Part shown: positions 1 to 13,426 of the stretch, piece after piece
How positions within the stretch are numbered: the stretch's first letter is position 1
Layout of the letters: each line of letters starts with the position of its first letter
Source of the DNA: Nonomuraea candida
GTDB taxonomy: Bacteria > Actinomycetota > Actinomycetes > Streptosporangiales > Streptosporangiaceae
Direction: 5' to 3'
DNA: 64,000 nt
Assembly: GCF_000725485.1 (NCBI RefSeq)
Contig: NZ_JOAG01000004.1
Coordinates: 310,001 to 374,000 of the forward strand
Position numbers and translations under genes: made by a program
Notes under the pieces: model-generated
Databases searched by the model: none
What the model was told of the DNA's origin: nothing
What the model saw: the letters and a program-made list of their open reading frames with translations, nothing else

Positions 1-1
1 C

Positions 2-118
2 GAGATCATCAACATCCTCGACGAGGTCAACCTCTCGCTGCTGAACAACAACCAGCCGACCGTGGGCGACCACAACAAGGAGACCAAGATCGAGAACGCC
101 GAGACTCGGGCCGAGTAG
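2..118 (+). CDS. small secreted peptide, family copy 1 (5' part outside window)
   Basis: This is the C-terminal 38 residues of a peptide whose start lies left of the window; the frame ends in TAG at 116-118. It shares the core INILDEVN, a NNNQP motif, HNKETKI and a final Glu-rich end with the two complete copies downstream. Those copies show that the missing part should hold a signal peptide. I do not recognise the family. The tail reads ETRAE rather than ETEAE or STEAE, so copies have diverged slightly. It is the first of at least three tandem paralogues. Confidence 0.75.
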   Translation, partial: EIINILDEVNLSLLNNNQPTVGDHNKETKIENAETRAE

Positions 119-342
119 ATCCGGGGCCGGCCAGGGCGGAAGGGCGTGACGGCCGCGCGCCGGAGCAGGGCCGGCGGCCCGGCGTCCTTCCCGCCCGCGA
201 TATGCGAAAGAGCCGGCGGCGGGGATCCGCGAGGTTCATGGAAAGTTTCAGGCGCCATCGATGTGCCAGGTCCGGAGCCGTGCTATACGGAAGCGGGTTT
301 CCTGCCCTCGAAAACCTGACACCAAAGAATCGAGGCGTCTTC

Positions 343-372
343 TTGACCTCCATGAGGCCTTTTCGGGTTGCA
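343..372 (+). promoter_or_regulatory. conserved promoter-like block upstream of peptide copy 2
   Basis: A -35-like TTGACC (343-348) is followed by TCCATGAG and a T-rich stretch. The same block recurs at 1039 in front of the next copy, at nearly the same distance from the ATG (132 versus 134 nt). A second shared block (GCGGCACCTCACAGC, near 402) lies between it and the ribosome binding site. Conservation between duplicates, rather than a match to a full sigma consensus, is the evidence; no clear -10 is visible. The rest of 119-474 shows only GC-rich dyads after copy 1. Confidence 0.45.
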
Positions 373-474
373 GGCTCCGCCGCCTGCCGCAATTGTTATC
401 TGCGGCACCTCACAGCCCTGCACGAACGACTATGGCGCCGGGAATTCCGCGCCGATCCATGGAGGAAAGCAAAC

Positions 475-699
475 ATGATCCGTCGTATTCTGGCCGGTGC
501 CGCTATCGCGGCCGCCGCCTTCGGGTTCTCCGCGTCCGCCGCGTCCGCCGACGTCGGCCAGACCCTGAACGACTTCGAGATCGAGATCCTCAACATCCTC
601 GACGAGGTCAACATCAACGCGCTGAACAACAACCAGCCCGAGGTCGGCAGCCACAACAAGGAGACCAAGATCGAGAACGCCGAGACCGAGGCCGAGTAG
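475..699 (+). CDS. small secreted peptide, family copy 2
   Basis: A 74-residue protein. The ATG at 475 follows GGAGGA (461-466) by 8 nt, which decides the start. Residues 1-26 form a signal peptide (MIRRILAGAA start, Ala-rich core, cleavage expected after SASAASA). The mature peptide is about 48 residues, acidic, with no cysteine, and contains the amphipathic segment DFEIEILNILDEVN, the polar NNNQP motif, HNKETKIEN and an acidic tail. I recognise no named family. Hydrophobic alternation followed by an Asn-rich turn could suit a surface-assembling peptide, but this is speculation; it lacks chaplin or rodlin signatures. It belongs to a tandem array with 2-118 and 1173-1475. Confidence 0.75.
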   Translation: MIRRILAGAAIAAAAFGFSASAASADVGQTLNDFEIEILNILDEVNINALNNNQPEVGSHNKETKIENAETEAE

Positions 700-856
700 G
701 TCCCGGGAGGTGTAGGCAGGGGAGGCGCGGCGGCACCGCACCGCAGCGGGCCGCGTGGCCAACCGCCCTCCTCGCCCCCAGGTGCACGAATGAACTGATC
801 GTGGAGACTCGCGAGGCCACAAGGCGGCTTTCGAGGCATCGGAGCGTTCGGGGGTC

Positions 857-900
857 GTACGTCTTCAGCGCGACCGGGTGAAGGTCGCCTGAGGACGTGC
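857..900 (+). terminator. hairpin after peptide copy 2
   Basis: Arms at 857-875 and 883-900 pair over about 18 positions (core GCGACC/GGTCGC plus CTTCAG/CTGAGG, with a few G-U pairs) around a GGGTGAA loop. There is no T-tract, as is usual in actinomycetes. It lies about 160 bp after the stop of copy 2 and before the promoter block of copy 3. The rest of the 700-1172 gap shows no coding signal. Confidence 0.4.
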
Positions 901-1038
901 GCCACACGCTCCCGGGCCTTGCGCCGGGCCGGCCGGGAAATCGTGAGTGACACGGACGCCGATATTCACGGACGCCGATATTCAACGCCGACTTCTCTGG
1001 TCGCCGAAATCCAAGTGCCAACGAATCCAAGCGCCTCC

Positions 1039-1072
1039 TTGACCTCCATGAGGGCATTTTGAGTTTGCTATC
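1039..1072 (+). promoter_or_regulatory. conserved promoter-like block upstream of peptide copy 3
   Basis: TTGACC at 1039-1044 followed by TCCATGAGGGCATTTTGAG repeats the block at 343 and keeps the same spacing to the ATG. The shared GCGGCACCTCACAGC block recurs near 1099. The duplication unit therefore included the control region, and the copies are probably expressed individually and under the same control. Confidence 0.45.
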
Positions 1073-1172
1073 TCCGATGTCCCCCACGATCGTGGTCAGC
1101 GGCACCTCACAGCTCTGCACGAATGAACACGGCGCGGACAGCACCGCGCCGATCCATGGAGGAAAGCAAATC

Positions 1173-1475
1173 ATGATCCGTCGTATTCTGGCCGGTGCCG
1201 CTGTCGCGGCAGCCGCCTTCGGGTTCTCCGCGTCCGCCGCGTCCGCCGACGTCGGCCCCAACCCGAGCAACAAGGGCCAGGCCCTGCTGTCGCAGTGGCA
1301 GATCCTCGACGACGTGCTGAACGACGTGCTGAACCACTCGCTCAACGACTTCGAGATCGAGATCATCAACATCCTGGACGAGGTCAACGTCCCGCTGCTG
1401 AACAACAACCAGCCGCACGTGGGCGACCACAACAAGGAGACCAAGATCGACAACGGCTCGACCGAGGCCGAGTAG
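1173..1475 (+). CDS. small secreted peptide, family copy 3 (long form)
   Basis: A 100-residue protein. The ATG at 1173 follows GGAGGA with standard spacing. The signal peptide is almost identical to copy 2. The mature region begins with an extra segment of about 26 residues (PNPSNKGQALLSQWQILDD and VLNDVLNHSLN) absent from copy 2, then the family core INILDEVN, NNNQP, HNKETKI and acidic tail. The extra piece contains repeated LND/LNH motifs that resemble an amplification of the core. No cysteine is present. Function unknown; secretion and tandem arrangement are what the sequence shows. Confidence 0.75.
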   Translation: MIRRILAGAAVAAAAFGFSASAASADVGPNPSNKGQALLSQWQILDDVLNDVLNHSLNDFEIEIINILDEVNVPLLNNNQPHVGDHNKETKIDNGSTEAE

Positions 1476-1628
1476 ATCCGGTGTCGTCCTGGAGGGCGAA
1501 GCGCGGCGGTCCCGCCGATGAGCGGGCCGCGGGCCCGACCGCCCTCCCGCATCCGAGGTGACCGGGAAAACCCGCCGTGGTGACTCGCGAGACCGCGAAA
1601 GGTTTTCCCGCCGCCGATGCATTCAGCC

Positions 1629-1681
1629 GCCGTACGTCCCCCGGCGCGATCCGCGAGGAACGCGCCCGGGGGACGTACGGC
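1629..1681 (+). terminator. strong hairpin closing the peptide array
   Basis: Near-perfect inverted repeat: left arm 1629-1648 and right arm 1661-1681 pair over 20 bp with one bulged G, around a 12-nt loop. It lies between the last peptide gene and the convergent NlpC/P60 gene, so it can terminate both. A further dyad (GGAGGGCG at 1491-1498 with CGCCCTCC at 1540-1547) directly follows the peptide stop codon. Confidence 0.65.
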
Positions 1682-1751
1682 TTGCGCGACCGGCAGACGC
1701 GAGCCGGCGACGGTCCCGAGGCGGCGTCGCGGCGAGGTCGCCGGCCCGCAC

Positions 1752-2321
1752 TCACATTCCCGGCTCACCGCGCCCGGCCTCCGGGCGGACCACGCCGAGC
1801 AGGTCCGGCCTGTTCAGCGAGTCGATCCGCACCAGCGCCCCGGTGGACGGCGCGTGCACCATGCGCTGGTCGTCCACGGCCAGCCCCACGTGCTCCGGCC
1901 CCGGCCGCTCCCGGTCGTTGTCGAAGAAGACCAGATCCCCCGGCTCCAGCAGCTCCCGCGGTATCCGGACGCCCGAGCGCCACTGCTCCGTCGTGGTGGT
2001 CCCGATCGGCGTCCCGGCCCGCGCGTAGGCGTACTCGGCCAGGCCCGAGCAGTCGAAGCCCTTGGTCCGCGCGCCGCGCCCGATGCCGTACCCGGGGCCG
2101 CTCACCCCGCCTCCGCCCCACGAGTAGGGCACCCCGATCATCTCCAGCGCGGCCCTGAGCGCGATCATCCCGGTCGCGGACCTGGCCGCGGTCGCGACGT
2201 GGGAGCCCCGTGCTCCCGCCGCGCCCGGCAGGACCCCGCCGGCGACCGCCGGGCTCGCCTGCGCGAGGCACCCGATCGTGCACATCGCCGCTATCGCCTG
2301 TCGTGTTCCCTTCTGCTTCAT
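1752..2321 (-). CDS. secreted NlpC/P60 family (C40) peptidoglycan hydrolase
   Basis: About 189 residues. The start chosen is the ATG at 2321, giving the signal peptide MKQKGTRQAIAAMCTIG; longer in-frame starts exist upstream but would add residues ahead of the signal peptide. The C-terminal domain has the C40 cysteine in FDCSGL, the histidine in PEHVGLAV and the third polar residue in RMVHAPST. The preceding VPYSWGGGG segment is also typical of this family. Known relatives cleave peptide stems of peptidoglycan. There are no LysM, SH3 or coiled-coil targeting domains, so this is a minimal secreted form. Confidence 0.85.
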   Translation of the reverse strand: MKQKGTRQAIAAMCTIGCLAQASPAVAGGVLPGAAGARGSHVATAARSATGMIALRAALEMIGVPYSWGGGGVSGPGYGIGRGARTKGFDCSGLAEYAYARAGTPIGTTTTEQWRSGVRIPRELLEPGDLVFFDNDRERPGPEHVGLAVDDQRMVHAPSTGALVRIDSLNRPDLLGVVRPEAGRGEPGM

Positions 2322-2723
2322 GGCATTCTCAGCGCTCCCGATTCCGGCGCGTCCTGGGGGCATGACCGCCGACCTGTAGGCAGTTGTCTTATCTGCCTGT
2401 TTTCACGCCTTCTATCGCGACAAAACGCCATCGAGTCGCGCCGACAATAAGCGGATATTTCGTGCTATTTGCGTCCTCTTGGCCATCCGGATACGAAGCC
2501 GGCGCCGTTCGGGAGATCCTCGGCAAGCCCGCCCCGGCCGCGCCCCCACCGGGCATCGCGAGCCGCGGCGGGAGGGTCTCGGGCGAAACGTTCAGGATTG
2601 CCCGAAAGATCGGTCATATTCCGACGAAAATTACATAGCCAAACATACTTCGTGTAACCTGGGTTTCGGGTTAATCGCCACCAGGCGGTCATCCCGGTAC
2701 GAGCAAGACGACCCCCAGAGCGC
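2322..2723. other. gene-free region between NlpC/P60 and STAS genes
   Basis: About 400 bp of divergent intergenic DNA, clearly richer in A and T (for example 2395-2475 and 2600-2680) than the coding DNA around it. It must hold the promoters of both genes. A small dyad AGGCAG/CTGCCT (2378-2383 with 2393-2398) lies upstream of the NlpC gene. I looked for a ydaO/c-di-AMP riboswitch, sometimes found before cell-wall hydrolases, and could not recognise one. No ORF here looks coding. Confidence 0.4.
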
Positions 2724-6658
<3,935 letters not shown>

Positions 6659-6707
6659 GAACACCACCCATCACTGAGGGCCGGAAGGAGGGGGAAGGGG
6701 ACGGGTC

Positions 6708-8123
6708 TCAGCCGTTGTGGCCGAGCTCGACGTCCTCCAGCACGCCGAGCGCGTCGGGCACCAGGACGGCGGCCGAGTAGTAGGCGCTGACCAGGTAGGA
6801 GATGACGGCCTTCTCGTTGATGCTCATGAAGCGCACCGACAGGCTCGGCTGGTACTCGTCGGGGATGCCGGTCTGGTGCAGGCCGACGACGCCCTGGTTC
6901 TCCTGTCCGGTGCGCATCAGCAGGAACGACGTCGTCCGCGTGGCCGAGACCGGGATCTTGTTGCACGGGAAGATCGGCACGCCCCGCCAGGCCGGCACCC
7001 GGTGGCCGCCCACCTCGCTCGACTGCGGGTAGATGCCGCGCTTGCTGCACTCCCTGCCGAAGGCGGCGATGGCCTGCGGGTGGGCCAGGAAGAACGAGGG
7101 CTCCTTCCACACCTTCGCCAGCAGGTCGTCGAGGTCGTCGGGGGTGGGCGGGCCGGAGCGGGTGCGGATGCGCTGGCTGAAGTCGGCGTTGTGCAGCAGG
7201 CCGAACTCCTTGTTGTTGATCAGCTCCTGCTCCTGGCGCTCGCGCAGGGCCTCGACCGTGAGGCGGAGCTGCTGGTCGAGCTGGTTCATCGGCTGGTTGT
7301 ACAGGTCGGAGACGCGGCTGTGGACGCGCAGGACCGTCTGGGCGACGCTCAGCTCGTACTCGCGCGGGCTCTGCTCGTAGTCCACGAACGTGCCGGGCAG
7401 CTCGGCCTCGCCGACGTGGCCGGCCGACATGTCGATCGCGGCCTCGCCATAGTCGTTCTGGGCGCGGTCGCCGCTGGTGCGCCAGGACTCGATGTGCTCG
7501 CGCAGCCCGGGGGCCTGCCCGGCGATCTCCTCGAAGTCCTGCCGGGAGAGGGTGAGCACGGTGGTGGCCGTCTTGGCGCGCGCGGTGTACTCGTGCCGGC
7601 CGCCCTGGACCAGGGTCTGCTCGCCCAGATAGTCGCCGTCGGCCAGCACGCCGAGGCTCTGCGCGTCGCCGTACGAGCCGCGGCCGATCTTGGCCACCCG
7701 GCCGTGCGCGATCAGCACGAGCCGGTTCACCTCGCTGCCCTCGGCGAAGATCTCCTCGTCCGCCTCCACCTCGCGCTGGGTGAACCGGCCGGCCAGCGCC
7801 TCGAGCACCTCCATGTCGTCGAAGCCGCGCAGCATCGGCAGCTCCGTCAGCTCGGCCGGGATGACCCGCACCTCCGATCCGGTGGCGCTGAAGGTGATGC
7901 GGCCGTCGCCGAGCGTGTACGTCAGCCGCCGGTTCACCCGGAACACGCCGCCCGAGCACTGGACCCACGGCAGCAGCCGCAGCAGCCAGCGGGAGGTGAT
8001 CTCCTGCATCTGCGGCGGCGTCTTCGTGGTCGTCGCGAGCTGCCTGGCGGCATCGGTGCTGAGGCTGAGCTGCCCGTTGCCGCCGGTGTTGTCAGGCAGG
8101 GCGGAGTGCGTCGGTTCGGTCAT
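6708..8123 (-). CDS. family 2B encapsulin shell protein with cNMP-binding insertion (shell A)
   Basis: 471 residues. Same architecture as shell B, with a slightly longer polar N-arm. The cNMP-binding insertion (about 95-215) keeps a cassette-like [10 protein letters not shown] (163-172) and a downstream [11 protein letters not shown] (182-192). The HK97-like half has [27 protein letters not shown] and ends in [19 protein letters not shown]. Automatic annotation would call this a Crp/Fnr-type protein, but it has no helix-turn-helix. Family 2B shells are known to surround terpene-related cargo, such as 2-methylisoborneol synthase in streptomycetes. Here it sits between ispH and shell B in a terpene operon, which makes geosmin-pathway cargo the natural inference. 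No strong SD precedes it; GGTGG is the best match. Confidence 0.88.
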   Translation of the reverse strand: MTEPTHSALPDNTGGNGQLSLSTDAARQLATTTKTPPQMQEITSRWLLRLLPWVQCSGGVFRVNRRLTYTLGDGRITFSATGSEVRVIPAELTELPMLRGFDDMEVLEALAGRFTQREVEADEEIFAEGSEVNRLVLIAHGRVAKIGRGSYGDAQSLGVLADGDYLGEQTLVQGGRHEYTARAKTATTVLTLSRQDFEEIAGQAPGLREHIESWRTSGDRAQNDYGEAAIDMSAGHVGEAELPGTFVDYEQSPREYELSVAQTVLRVHSRVSDLYNQPMNQLDQQLRLTVEALRERQEQELINNKEFGLLHNADFSQRIRTRSGPPTPDDLDDLLAKVWKEPSFFLAHPQAIAAFGRECSKRGIYPQSSEVGGHRVPAWRGVPIFPCNKIPVSATRTTSFLLMRTGQENQGVVGLHQTGIPDEYQPSLSVRFMSINEKAVISYLVSAYYSAAVLVPDALGVLEDVELGHNG

Positions 8124-8190
8124 CGTTGGTGCACCACCAATCTCGGTGTGGGGCGTCGTTGGGACGTCGGATCGGGTCTCAATGTGGGGG

Positions 8191-9132
8191 TCAGCGGGGC
8201 CGGCGGCCGGAGCGGAGTTCGACCGGGAGCGAGAAGGTCAGCCTCTCCTCGGTCAGGGTCACCGGCTCCACGTCGGCGTATCCGCGGGTGGCGAGCCAGT
8301 CGAGTAAGTCGGCGACCAGCCGCTCGGGCACGGACGCGCCGGAGCTCACCCCGACGGTCCGCACGCCGTCAAGCCAGCCCTCGTCGGCGTCGCGGGCCCG
8401 GTCGACCAGGTGGGCGGCGGGCGCGCCCGCGTTCAGCGCGACCTCCACCAGCCGCCGGGAGTTGGAGGAGTTGGCCGAGCCGACGACGATGACCAGCTCG
8501 CACCGGGGCGCGATGGCGGCGACCGCCTCCTGCCGGTTCTGGCTGGCGTAGCAGATGTCGTCGCTGGGCGGGTCGGCCAGGCCGGGGTAGCGCTCGCGCA
8601 GCTCGGCCACGGCCCGCATGGTCTCGTCCACGGACAGCGTGGTCTGCGACAACCAGCTCACCGGGCCGGCGCCGGCGGCGGTCGCCTCGCCCGGCCGGGC
8701 GGGATCGACGACGTGGATGTGCCCGGGGGCCTCGCCGAGCGTGCCCTCGACCTCCTCGTGCTCGGCGTGGCCGATGAGCACGATCTCGTGGCCTGCCTCG
8801 GCCAGCCGCACGGCCTCCTTGTGGACCTTGGTGACCAGCGGGCAGGTGGCGTCGATCGTGCGCAGCCCGCGCCGCCGCGCCGCCTCCTTCACCGCGGGCG
8901 AGACGCCGTGGGCGGAGAAGATGACCAGCGCGCCGTCGGGGACCTCGTCGAGCTCCTCGACGAAGACCGCGCCGCGCCGGGTCAGGTCGTCGACCACGAA
9001 CGTGTTGTGGACGATCTGTTTACGCACGTAGACCGGTGGCCCGAAGCGCCTCAGCGCCTCCTCCACCGTGATGATCGCGCGTTCGACGCCCGCGCAGTAG
9101 CCGCGCGGGGCAGCGAGAAGCACCCGTCCCAT
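8191..9132 (-). CDS. ispH: 4-hydroxy-3-methylbut-2-enyl diphosphate reductase
   Basis: 313 residues, full length. It catalyses the last MEP-pathway step, giving IPP and DMAPP, with a [4Fe-4S] cluster. The three cluster cysteines are visible: C13 in [12 protein letters not shown]97 in [12 protein letters not shown] and C194 in [28 protein letters not shown] and [15 protein letters not shown] are also family motifs. It starts 13 bp after the prenyl synthase stop and precedes shell A by 67 bp, so it is cotranscribed with the encapsulin genes. Actinomycetes often carry a housekeeping ispH elsewhere; whether this is a dedicated second copy cannot be told from the window. Confidence 0.95.
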   Translation of the reverse strand: MGRVLLAAPRGYCAGVERAIITVEEALRRFGPPVYVRKQIVHNTFVVDDLTRRGAVFVEELDEVPDGALVIFSAHGVSPAVKEAARRRGLRTIDATCPLVTKVHKEAVRLAEAGHEIVLIGHAEHEEVEGTLGEAPGHIHVVDPARPGEATAAGAGPVSWLSQTTLSVDETMRAVAELRERYPGLADPPSDDICYASQNRQEAVAAIAPRCELVIVVGSANSSNSRRLVEVALNAGAPAAHLVDRARDADEGWLDGVRTVGVSSGASVPERLVADLLDWLATRGYADVEPVTLTEERLTFSLPVELRSGRRPR

Positions 9133-9145
9133 GCTGGGGAACCCC

Positions 9146-10195
9146 TTACTTGACGCGGTGCGCCAGCTGGTCGGCCATCAGAGCCAGCGCGCCCGCGGCG
9201 TCCGGCTTGATCTGCGCGCGGGTCAGGGCCGCCATGGCGTCGCGCACGCGCTCCTCGATCATGGTCTCGACCTTGGCCAGCGCGCCGGTGTCGACGAGGA
9301 TCTGGCGCACCTCGGCGGCGCGCTCCTCGGTCAGGGCCGGGTTGCCGTGCCAGGCGCGCAGATGGTCGCGCTGGGCGGGGGAGGCGTGCTGCACGGCGAG
9401 GGCGTACATGACGGTCTGCTTGCCCTCGCGGAGGTCGTCCAGCGCCGACTTGCCGGTCTCGGCCGACGAGCCGAACGTGCCGAGCACGTCGTCGCGGAGC
9501 TGGAACGCCTCGCCCAGCGGCACGCCGAAGCCGGAGTAGGCGTCCAGCAGCTCCGTCGGGGCGCCGGCCAGCGCGCCCCCGATCTGCAACGGCCGTTCGA
9601 CGGTGTACTTGGCGCTCTTGTAGCGGATCACCGTCAGGGCCTCGGCCTCGGTCGCGCCCGAGCGGAGCTGGGCCAGGACGTCGAGGTACTGGCCGCTGAT
9701 CACCTCGGTGCGCATGGCGTCGAACAGGTGGTGCGCCGCCCGCAGCCGCGACGCCTCCACCCCGCACGACGACAGCATCGCGTCGGACCAGGCCAGGCTG
9801 AGCGTGCCGAGCAGGATGCCGCCCGCCCGCCCGAACGCCTCGGCGCCCGGCCCGGTGTGCAGGTCGGCCAGGCTCTTGTGCACCGTGGAGTGGCCGCGGC
9901 GCAGCTCGCTGCCGTCCATGATGTCGTCGTGGATGAGCAGGCCGGCGTGGCACAGCTCAAGAGCGGCGGCGGCGGTGATGATCTCCTCGCAGTCCTCGCC
10001 GCCGGCGCCGCGCCAGCCCCAGTAACACAGTTGCGGCCGCACCCGCTTGCCGCCGGTGAGGATGAAATCGGTCAGCAGGCCGTAGGCGGCCTCCACGCCC
10101 GGGTCGCGCACGGGGGTGCGCCAGCTATCCAGGAAACCGCTCAGACACTGATCAATTCGTGGACCAAGGGGTTGCTGAGTGAAGCTCACCGGCAT
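9146..10195 (-). CDS. polyprenyl diphosphate synthase (FPP/GGPP synthase type)
   Basis: 349 residues from ATG 10195, which has AAGGAG at 10204-10209 with 8-nt spacing; the GTG at 10201 would be too close. It is a trans-prenyltransferase: first Asp-rich motif DDIMD at 90-94, second in [12 protein letters not shown], and GGKRVRPQL near the N-terminus. It condenses IPP with allylic diphosphates. Residues just before the first motif (GLLIH) are small, so product length (FPP or GGPP) cannot be read with confidence; geosmin synthase would need FPP. First gene of the operon leading through ispH and the two shells to geosmin synthase. It lacks a long disordered N-terminal extension. Confidence 0.9.
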   Translation of the reverse strand: MPVSFTQQPLGPRIDQCLSGFLDSWRTPVRDPGVEAAYGLLTDFILTGGKRVRPQLCYWGWRGAGGEDCEEIITAAAALELCHAGLLIHDDIMDGSELRRGHSTVHKSLADLHTGPGAEAFGRAGGILLGTLSLAWSDAMLSSCGVEASRLRAAHHLFDAMRTEVISGQYLDVLAQLRSGATEAEALTVIRYKSAKYTVERPLQIGGALAGAPTELLDAYSGFGVPLGEAFQLRDDVLGTFGSSAETGKSALDDLREGKQTVMYALAVQHASPAQRDHLRAWHGNPALTEERAAEVRQILVDTGALAKVETMIEERVRDAMAALTRAQIKPDAAGALALMADQLAHRVK

Positions 10196-10319
10196 ACGCA
10201 CGGCTCCTTCGGTTCAGACGGTCACTACCCCTAGTTACTCATTGAATACGGAGCGTGTAAAGTAGCTTTTGTGACCCGACCTTTCTTTTGGTCACACCAG
10301 TCCCACTGCTGGGGATGCC
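10196..10319. promoter_or_regulatory. divergent control region of the terpene/encapsulin operon and dxs-ispG
   Basis: The 124 bp between the two divergent operons carry an inverted repeat TGTGACC (10270-10276), 13-nt spacer, GGTCACA (10290-10296), plus an extra GGTCAC half-site at 10220-10225. The half-sites resemble Crp-family TGTGA/TCACA, but the spacing is far too wide for a normal Crp dimer. TTACTC with TAAAGT 17 bp further on is a possible promoter for dxs. All of this is pattern reading, without known binding data. Confidence 0.4.
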
Positions 10320-12068
10320 ATGAAGACCCTGCTGCCCTACGTGTCCACCCCCGATGACCTGCGGGCACTGCCCGCCGAGCTGCTCCCCGGGCTGGCCGCG
10401 GAGATCCGCGACTTCCTGATCGACAAGGTGAGCGCCCGGGGCGGGCACCTGGGCTCCAACCTCGGCATCGTGGAGCTGACGATCGCGCTGCACCGGGTGT
10501 TCCGCTCGCCCGACGACGTGATCGTGTTCGACACCGGACACCAGGCATACGTGCACAAGATCCTCACCGGCCGGCGCGCGGCCTTCGACGGGCTGCGCCT
10601 GCGGGGCGGCCTGAGCGGCTATCCCAGCAGGCAGGAGTCGGCGCACGACCACCTCGACAGCTCCCACGCCTCCACCGCGCTGGCCTACGCCGACGGCATG
10701 GCCAAGGCCCGCGCGATCACCGGTGACACGGCGCGCGCCGTGGTCGCGGTGGTCGGCGACGGCGCGCTGACCGGCGGCGTGGCCTGGGAGGCGCTCAACA
10801 ACCTGGGGGCGGCCCGGCACCGGCCGGTCATCGTCGTGCTCAACGACAACGGCCGCTCCTACGCCCCCACCGTGGGCGGGTGCGCCGACCATCTCGGCCG
10901 GCTGCGCGCCGCCCCGGGCATCTCCGTCTTCGAGAGCCTCGGCCTGCGCTACCTCGGCCCGGTGGACGGGCACGACATCGCGGCGCTGGAGCGGGCCATG
11001 CACGCGGCGCGCGAGCTGCGGGCGCCGGTCGTGATCCACTGCCTGACCCGCAAGGGCCACGGCTACGGGCCCGCCGAGCGGGACCTCGACGAGCACCTGC
11101 ACGCCATCCCGGCCAGTGACCCGGCGACCGGGCGGCCCCTGGCGCCGGCCGCCGGCACCTGGACCCACGCCTTCTCCCGCCACCTGTGCGCGCTGGGCGA
11201 GCGCCGCCACGACCTGGTCGCCATCACCGCGGCCATGCCGGGCCCGACCGGGCTGGCCGAGTTCGGCCGGCGCTTCCCCGGCCGCATGTTCGACGTCGGC
11301 ATCGCCGAGCAGCACGCCATGGTCTCGGCCGCCGGCCTGGCCATGAGCGGCCTGCACCCCGTGGTCGCGCTCTACGCCACGTTCCTGGGCCGCGCCATCG
11401 ACCAGGTGCTGATGGACATCGCGCTGCACCGGCTGCCGGTGACCCTGGTGCTCGACCGGGCCGGGATCACCGGCCCCGACGGGCCCAGCCACCACGGCAT
11501 GTGGGACCTGGCGGCGCTGTCGGTCGTGCCCGGCATGCGGGTGGCCGCCCCGCGTGACGTGGTGCGGCTGTCGGAGCTGCTGGAGGAGGCCGTGGAGCAC
11601 GACGGCCCGACGGCCCTGCGCTTCCCCAAGGCGGTGGCCGAGGCGGAGATCCCGCCCGCGGGCGGCGACGGCGACGTGGACGTGCTGTCCGCCGGCGGCG
11701 ACGACGTGCTGGTCGTGGCCGTCGGGCCGATGGCGGGGCCGTGCCTGCGGGCCGCCGCGATGTTGTCGGTCACGGGCCTCGGCGTCACCGTGGTCGATCC
11801 GCGCTGGGTCATCCCGGTCTCCCCGGGCCTGCGCCGGGCGATGTGCGGCAGCCGGCTGGTCGTCACGGTCGAGGACGGCATCGCCGCCTCGGGCGCGGGC
11901 GCGCTGGTGCGGCAGGTCTGCGCGCCGGGACAACACGTGCTCAACCTCGGCCTGCCGTGCGCGTTCCTCGGCCAGGGCAGCAGGTCCGAGCTGCTGGCCG
12001 AGGCCGGGCTGACCGGCCAGGGCATCGCGTACGCCATCAGAAAGGAGCTGAACAGGTGGCCGCTGTAA
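10320..12068 (+). CDS. dxs: 1-deoxy-D-xylulose-5-phosphate synthase
   Basis: 582 residues; usual family length is about 620-640, so this is a compact form. It makes DXP from pyruvate and glyceraldehyde 3-phosphate, the entry step of the MEP pathway, using thiamine diphosphate. Motifs: [27 protein letters not shown], the ThDP motif from GDGALTGG to LNDNG, and the pyrimidine-domain segment [10 protein letters not shown]. The ATG at 10320 has only a weak GGGG site. The gene is divergent from the encapsulin operon, and its last 13 bp overlap the ispG start. It appears complete. Confidence 0.93.
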   Translation: MKTLLPYVSTPDDLRALPAELLPGLAAEIRDFLIDKVSARGGHLGSNLGIVELTIALHRVFRSPDDVIVFDTGHQAYVHKILTGRRAAFDGLRLRGGLSGYPSRQESAHDHLDSSHASTALAYADGMAKARAITGDTARAVVAVVGDGALTGGVAWEALNNLGAARHRPVIVVLNDNGRSYAPTVGGCADHLGRLRAAPGISVFESLGLRYLGPVDGHDIAALERAMHAARELRAPVVIHCLTRKGHGYGPAERDLDEHLHAIPASDPATGRPLAPAAGTWTHAFSRHLCALGERRHDLVAITAAMPGPTGLAEFGRRFPGRMFDVGIAEQHAMVSAAGLAMSGLHPVVALYATFLGRAIDQVLMDIALHRLPVTLVLDRAGITGPDGPSHHGMWDLAALSVVPGMRVAAPRDVVRLSELLEEAVEHDGPTALRFPKAVAEAEIPPAGGDGDVDVLSAGGDDVLVVAVGPMAGPCLRAAAMLSVTGLGVTVVDPRWVIPVSPGLRRAMCGSRLVVTVEDGIAASGAGALVRQVCAPGQHVLNLGLPCAFLGQGSRSELLAEAGLTGQGIAYAIRKELNRWPL

Positions 12069-13375
12069 GTCTCGGTCTTCCGTCCGTCCGCCGTCGCCGG
12101 CGCGTTTCGCGGCAGGTCATGGTGGGTGAGGTGCCGGTCGGCGGCGACGCGCCGGTCTCGGTGCAGTCGATGACCACCACGGTCACGGCCGACGTCGACG
12201 CCACGCTCCAGCAGATCGCCGAGCTGACCGCGGCCGGCTGCCAGATCGTGCGGGTGGCCGTGCCGTCGCAGGACGACGCCGACGCGCTGCCCGCCATCGC
12301 GCGGCGCTCCCAGATCCCCGTCATCGCCGACATCCACTTCCAGCCGAAATACGTCTTCGCCGCCATCGACGCCGGCTGCGCGGGGGTGCGCGTCAATCCC
12401 GGCAACATCAGGAAATTTGACGACAAGGTGGGCGAGATCGCGCGGGCGGCGGCCGAGGCCGGGGTGCCGATCCGCATCGGCGTCAACGCCGGCTCGCTCG
12501 ACCCCCGGCTGCTGGCCGAGCACGGCAGGGCCACGCCGCGGGCGCTGGTCGAGTCGGCGCTGTGGGAGTGCTCGCTGTTCGAGGAGCACGGGTTCACCGA
12601 CCTCAAGATCTCGGTCAAGCACCACGACCCGCAGGTGATGGTGGCCGCCTACCGGCTGCTGGCCGAGAGCTGCGCCTACCCGCTGCACCTGGGCGTGACC
12701 GAGGCGGGGCCGCTCATGCAGGGCACGATCAAGTCGGCGGTGGCCTTCGGGGTGCTGCTCGACGAGGGGATCGGCGACACGATCCGGGTGTCGCTGTCCG
12801 CGCCGCCGGTCGAGGAGGTCAAGGTCGGCATCGGCATCCTGGAGTCGCTCGGCCTGCGGGAGCGGCGGCTGGAGATCGTCTCCTGCCCGTCGTGCGGGCG
12901 GGCCCAGGTGGACGTCTACACGCTGACCGATCGGGTGACGGCCGCGCTCGACGGGTTCCCGCATCCGCTGCGGGTGGCGGTCATGGGCTGCGTGGTGAAC
13001 GGGCCGGGTGAGGCGCGCGAGGCCGACCTGGGCGTGGCGGCGGGCAACGGCAAGGGCCAGATCTTCGTCAGGGGCGAGGTGGTCGCGACCGTGCCGGAGT
13101 CGCGCATCGTGGAGACGCTGGTGGCGGAGGCGCTGCGCCTCGCCGAGGAGGGCGGGCCGTCGAGCGGGGAGCGGGAGGAGGCCCTGCCCGGGGAGCGGGA
13201 GCTGCTGTCCGGGGAGCGGGAGGCCCTGCCCGGGCAGCGGGAGGCCCTGTCCGGGGAGCGGGAGGTGCTGCCCGAGGAACGGGAGTCCCGGGCCGGAGAG
13301 CAGGAGTCCCAGGCCGGGGAGCGGGAGTCCCGGGCCGGGGAGGGGGCTCGCCGGCCCGGGGGTCCTTCTTTCTAG
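12056..13375 (+). CDS. ispG: 4-hydroxy-3-methylbut-2-en-1-yl diphosphate synthase with repetitive C-terminal tail
   Basis: 439 residues from GTG 12056, which has AAAGGAG 8 nt upstream and lies inside the dxs 3' end. It converts MEcPP to HMBPP with a [4Fe-4S] cluster. Ligand motifs are CPSC (277-280), GCVVNGPGE (311-319) and the TIM-barrel VRVNPGNI. The catalytic part ends near 365. The remaining 73 residues are a hydrophilic repeat of units like SGEREALP and AGERESR, unlike normal IspG, which ends soon after the NGKGQIFV segment. The tail is probably disordered. Third MEP enzyme in this locus. Confidence 0.93.
   Translation: MAAVSLGLPSVRRRRRVSRQVMVGEVPVGGDAPVSVQSMTTTVTADVDATLQQIAELTAAGCQIVRVAVPSQDDADALPAIARRSQIPVIADIHFQPKYVFAAIDAGCAGVRVNPGNIRKFDDKVGEIARAAAEAGVPIRIGVNAGSLDPRLLAEHGRATPRALVESALWECSLFEEHGFTDLKISVKHHDPQVMVAAYRLLAESCAYPLHLGVTEAGPLMQGTIKSAVAFGVLLDEGIGDTIRVSLSAPPVEEVKVGIGILESLGLRERRLEIVSCPSCGRAQVDVYTLTDRVTAALDGFPHPLRVAVMGCVVNGPGEAREADLGVAAGNGKGQIFVRGEVVATVPESRIVETLVAEALRLAEEGGPSSGEREEALPGERELLSGEREALPGQREALSGEREVLPEERESRAGEQESQAGERESRAGEGARRPGGPSF
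13154..13370 (+). repeat. in-frame degenerate tandem repeat encoding the IspG tail
   Basis: About ten imperfect copies of a 21-24 bp unit (type GGGGAGCGGGAGGCCCTGCC), keeping the reading frame and coding Gly-Glu-Arg-Glu-rich units. The unit is similar in style to other short tandem repeats in this window, both coding and non-coding, suggesting slippage or repeat expansion. Confidence 0.7.
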
Positions 13376-13426
13376 AACTCGGGGCTTGTCCTTCCGGGAG
13401 GCATTACCTCTTCCTGACGGTGGCTC

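Noticed and set aside
475..1475. Chaplin or rodlin identity for the small secreted peptides
   Set aside because: No chaplin motif, no paired cysteines and no rodlin signature; only secretion and small size are shared.
2322..2723. Possible c-di-AMP (ydaO) riboswitch before the NlpC/P60 gene
   Set aside because: The conserved ydaO core elements could not be found on the minus strand; only a small dyad is present.
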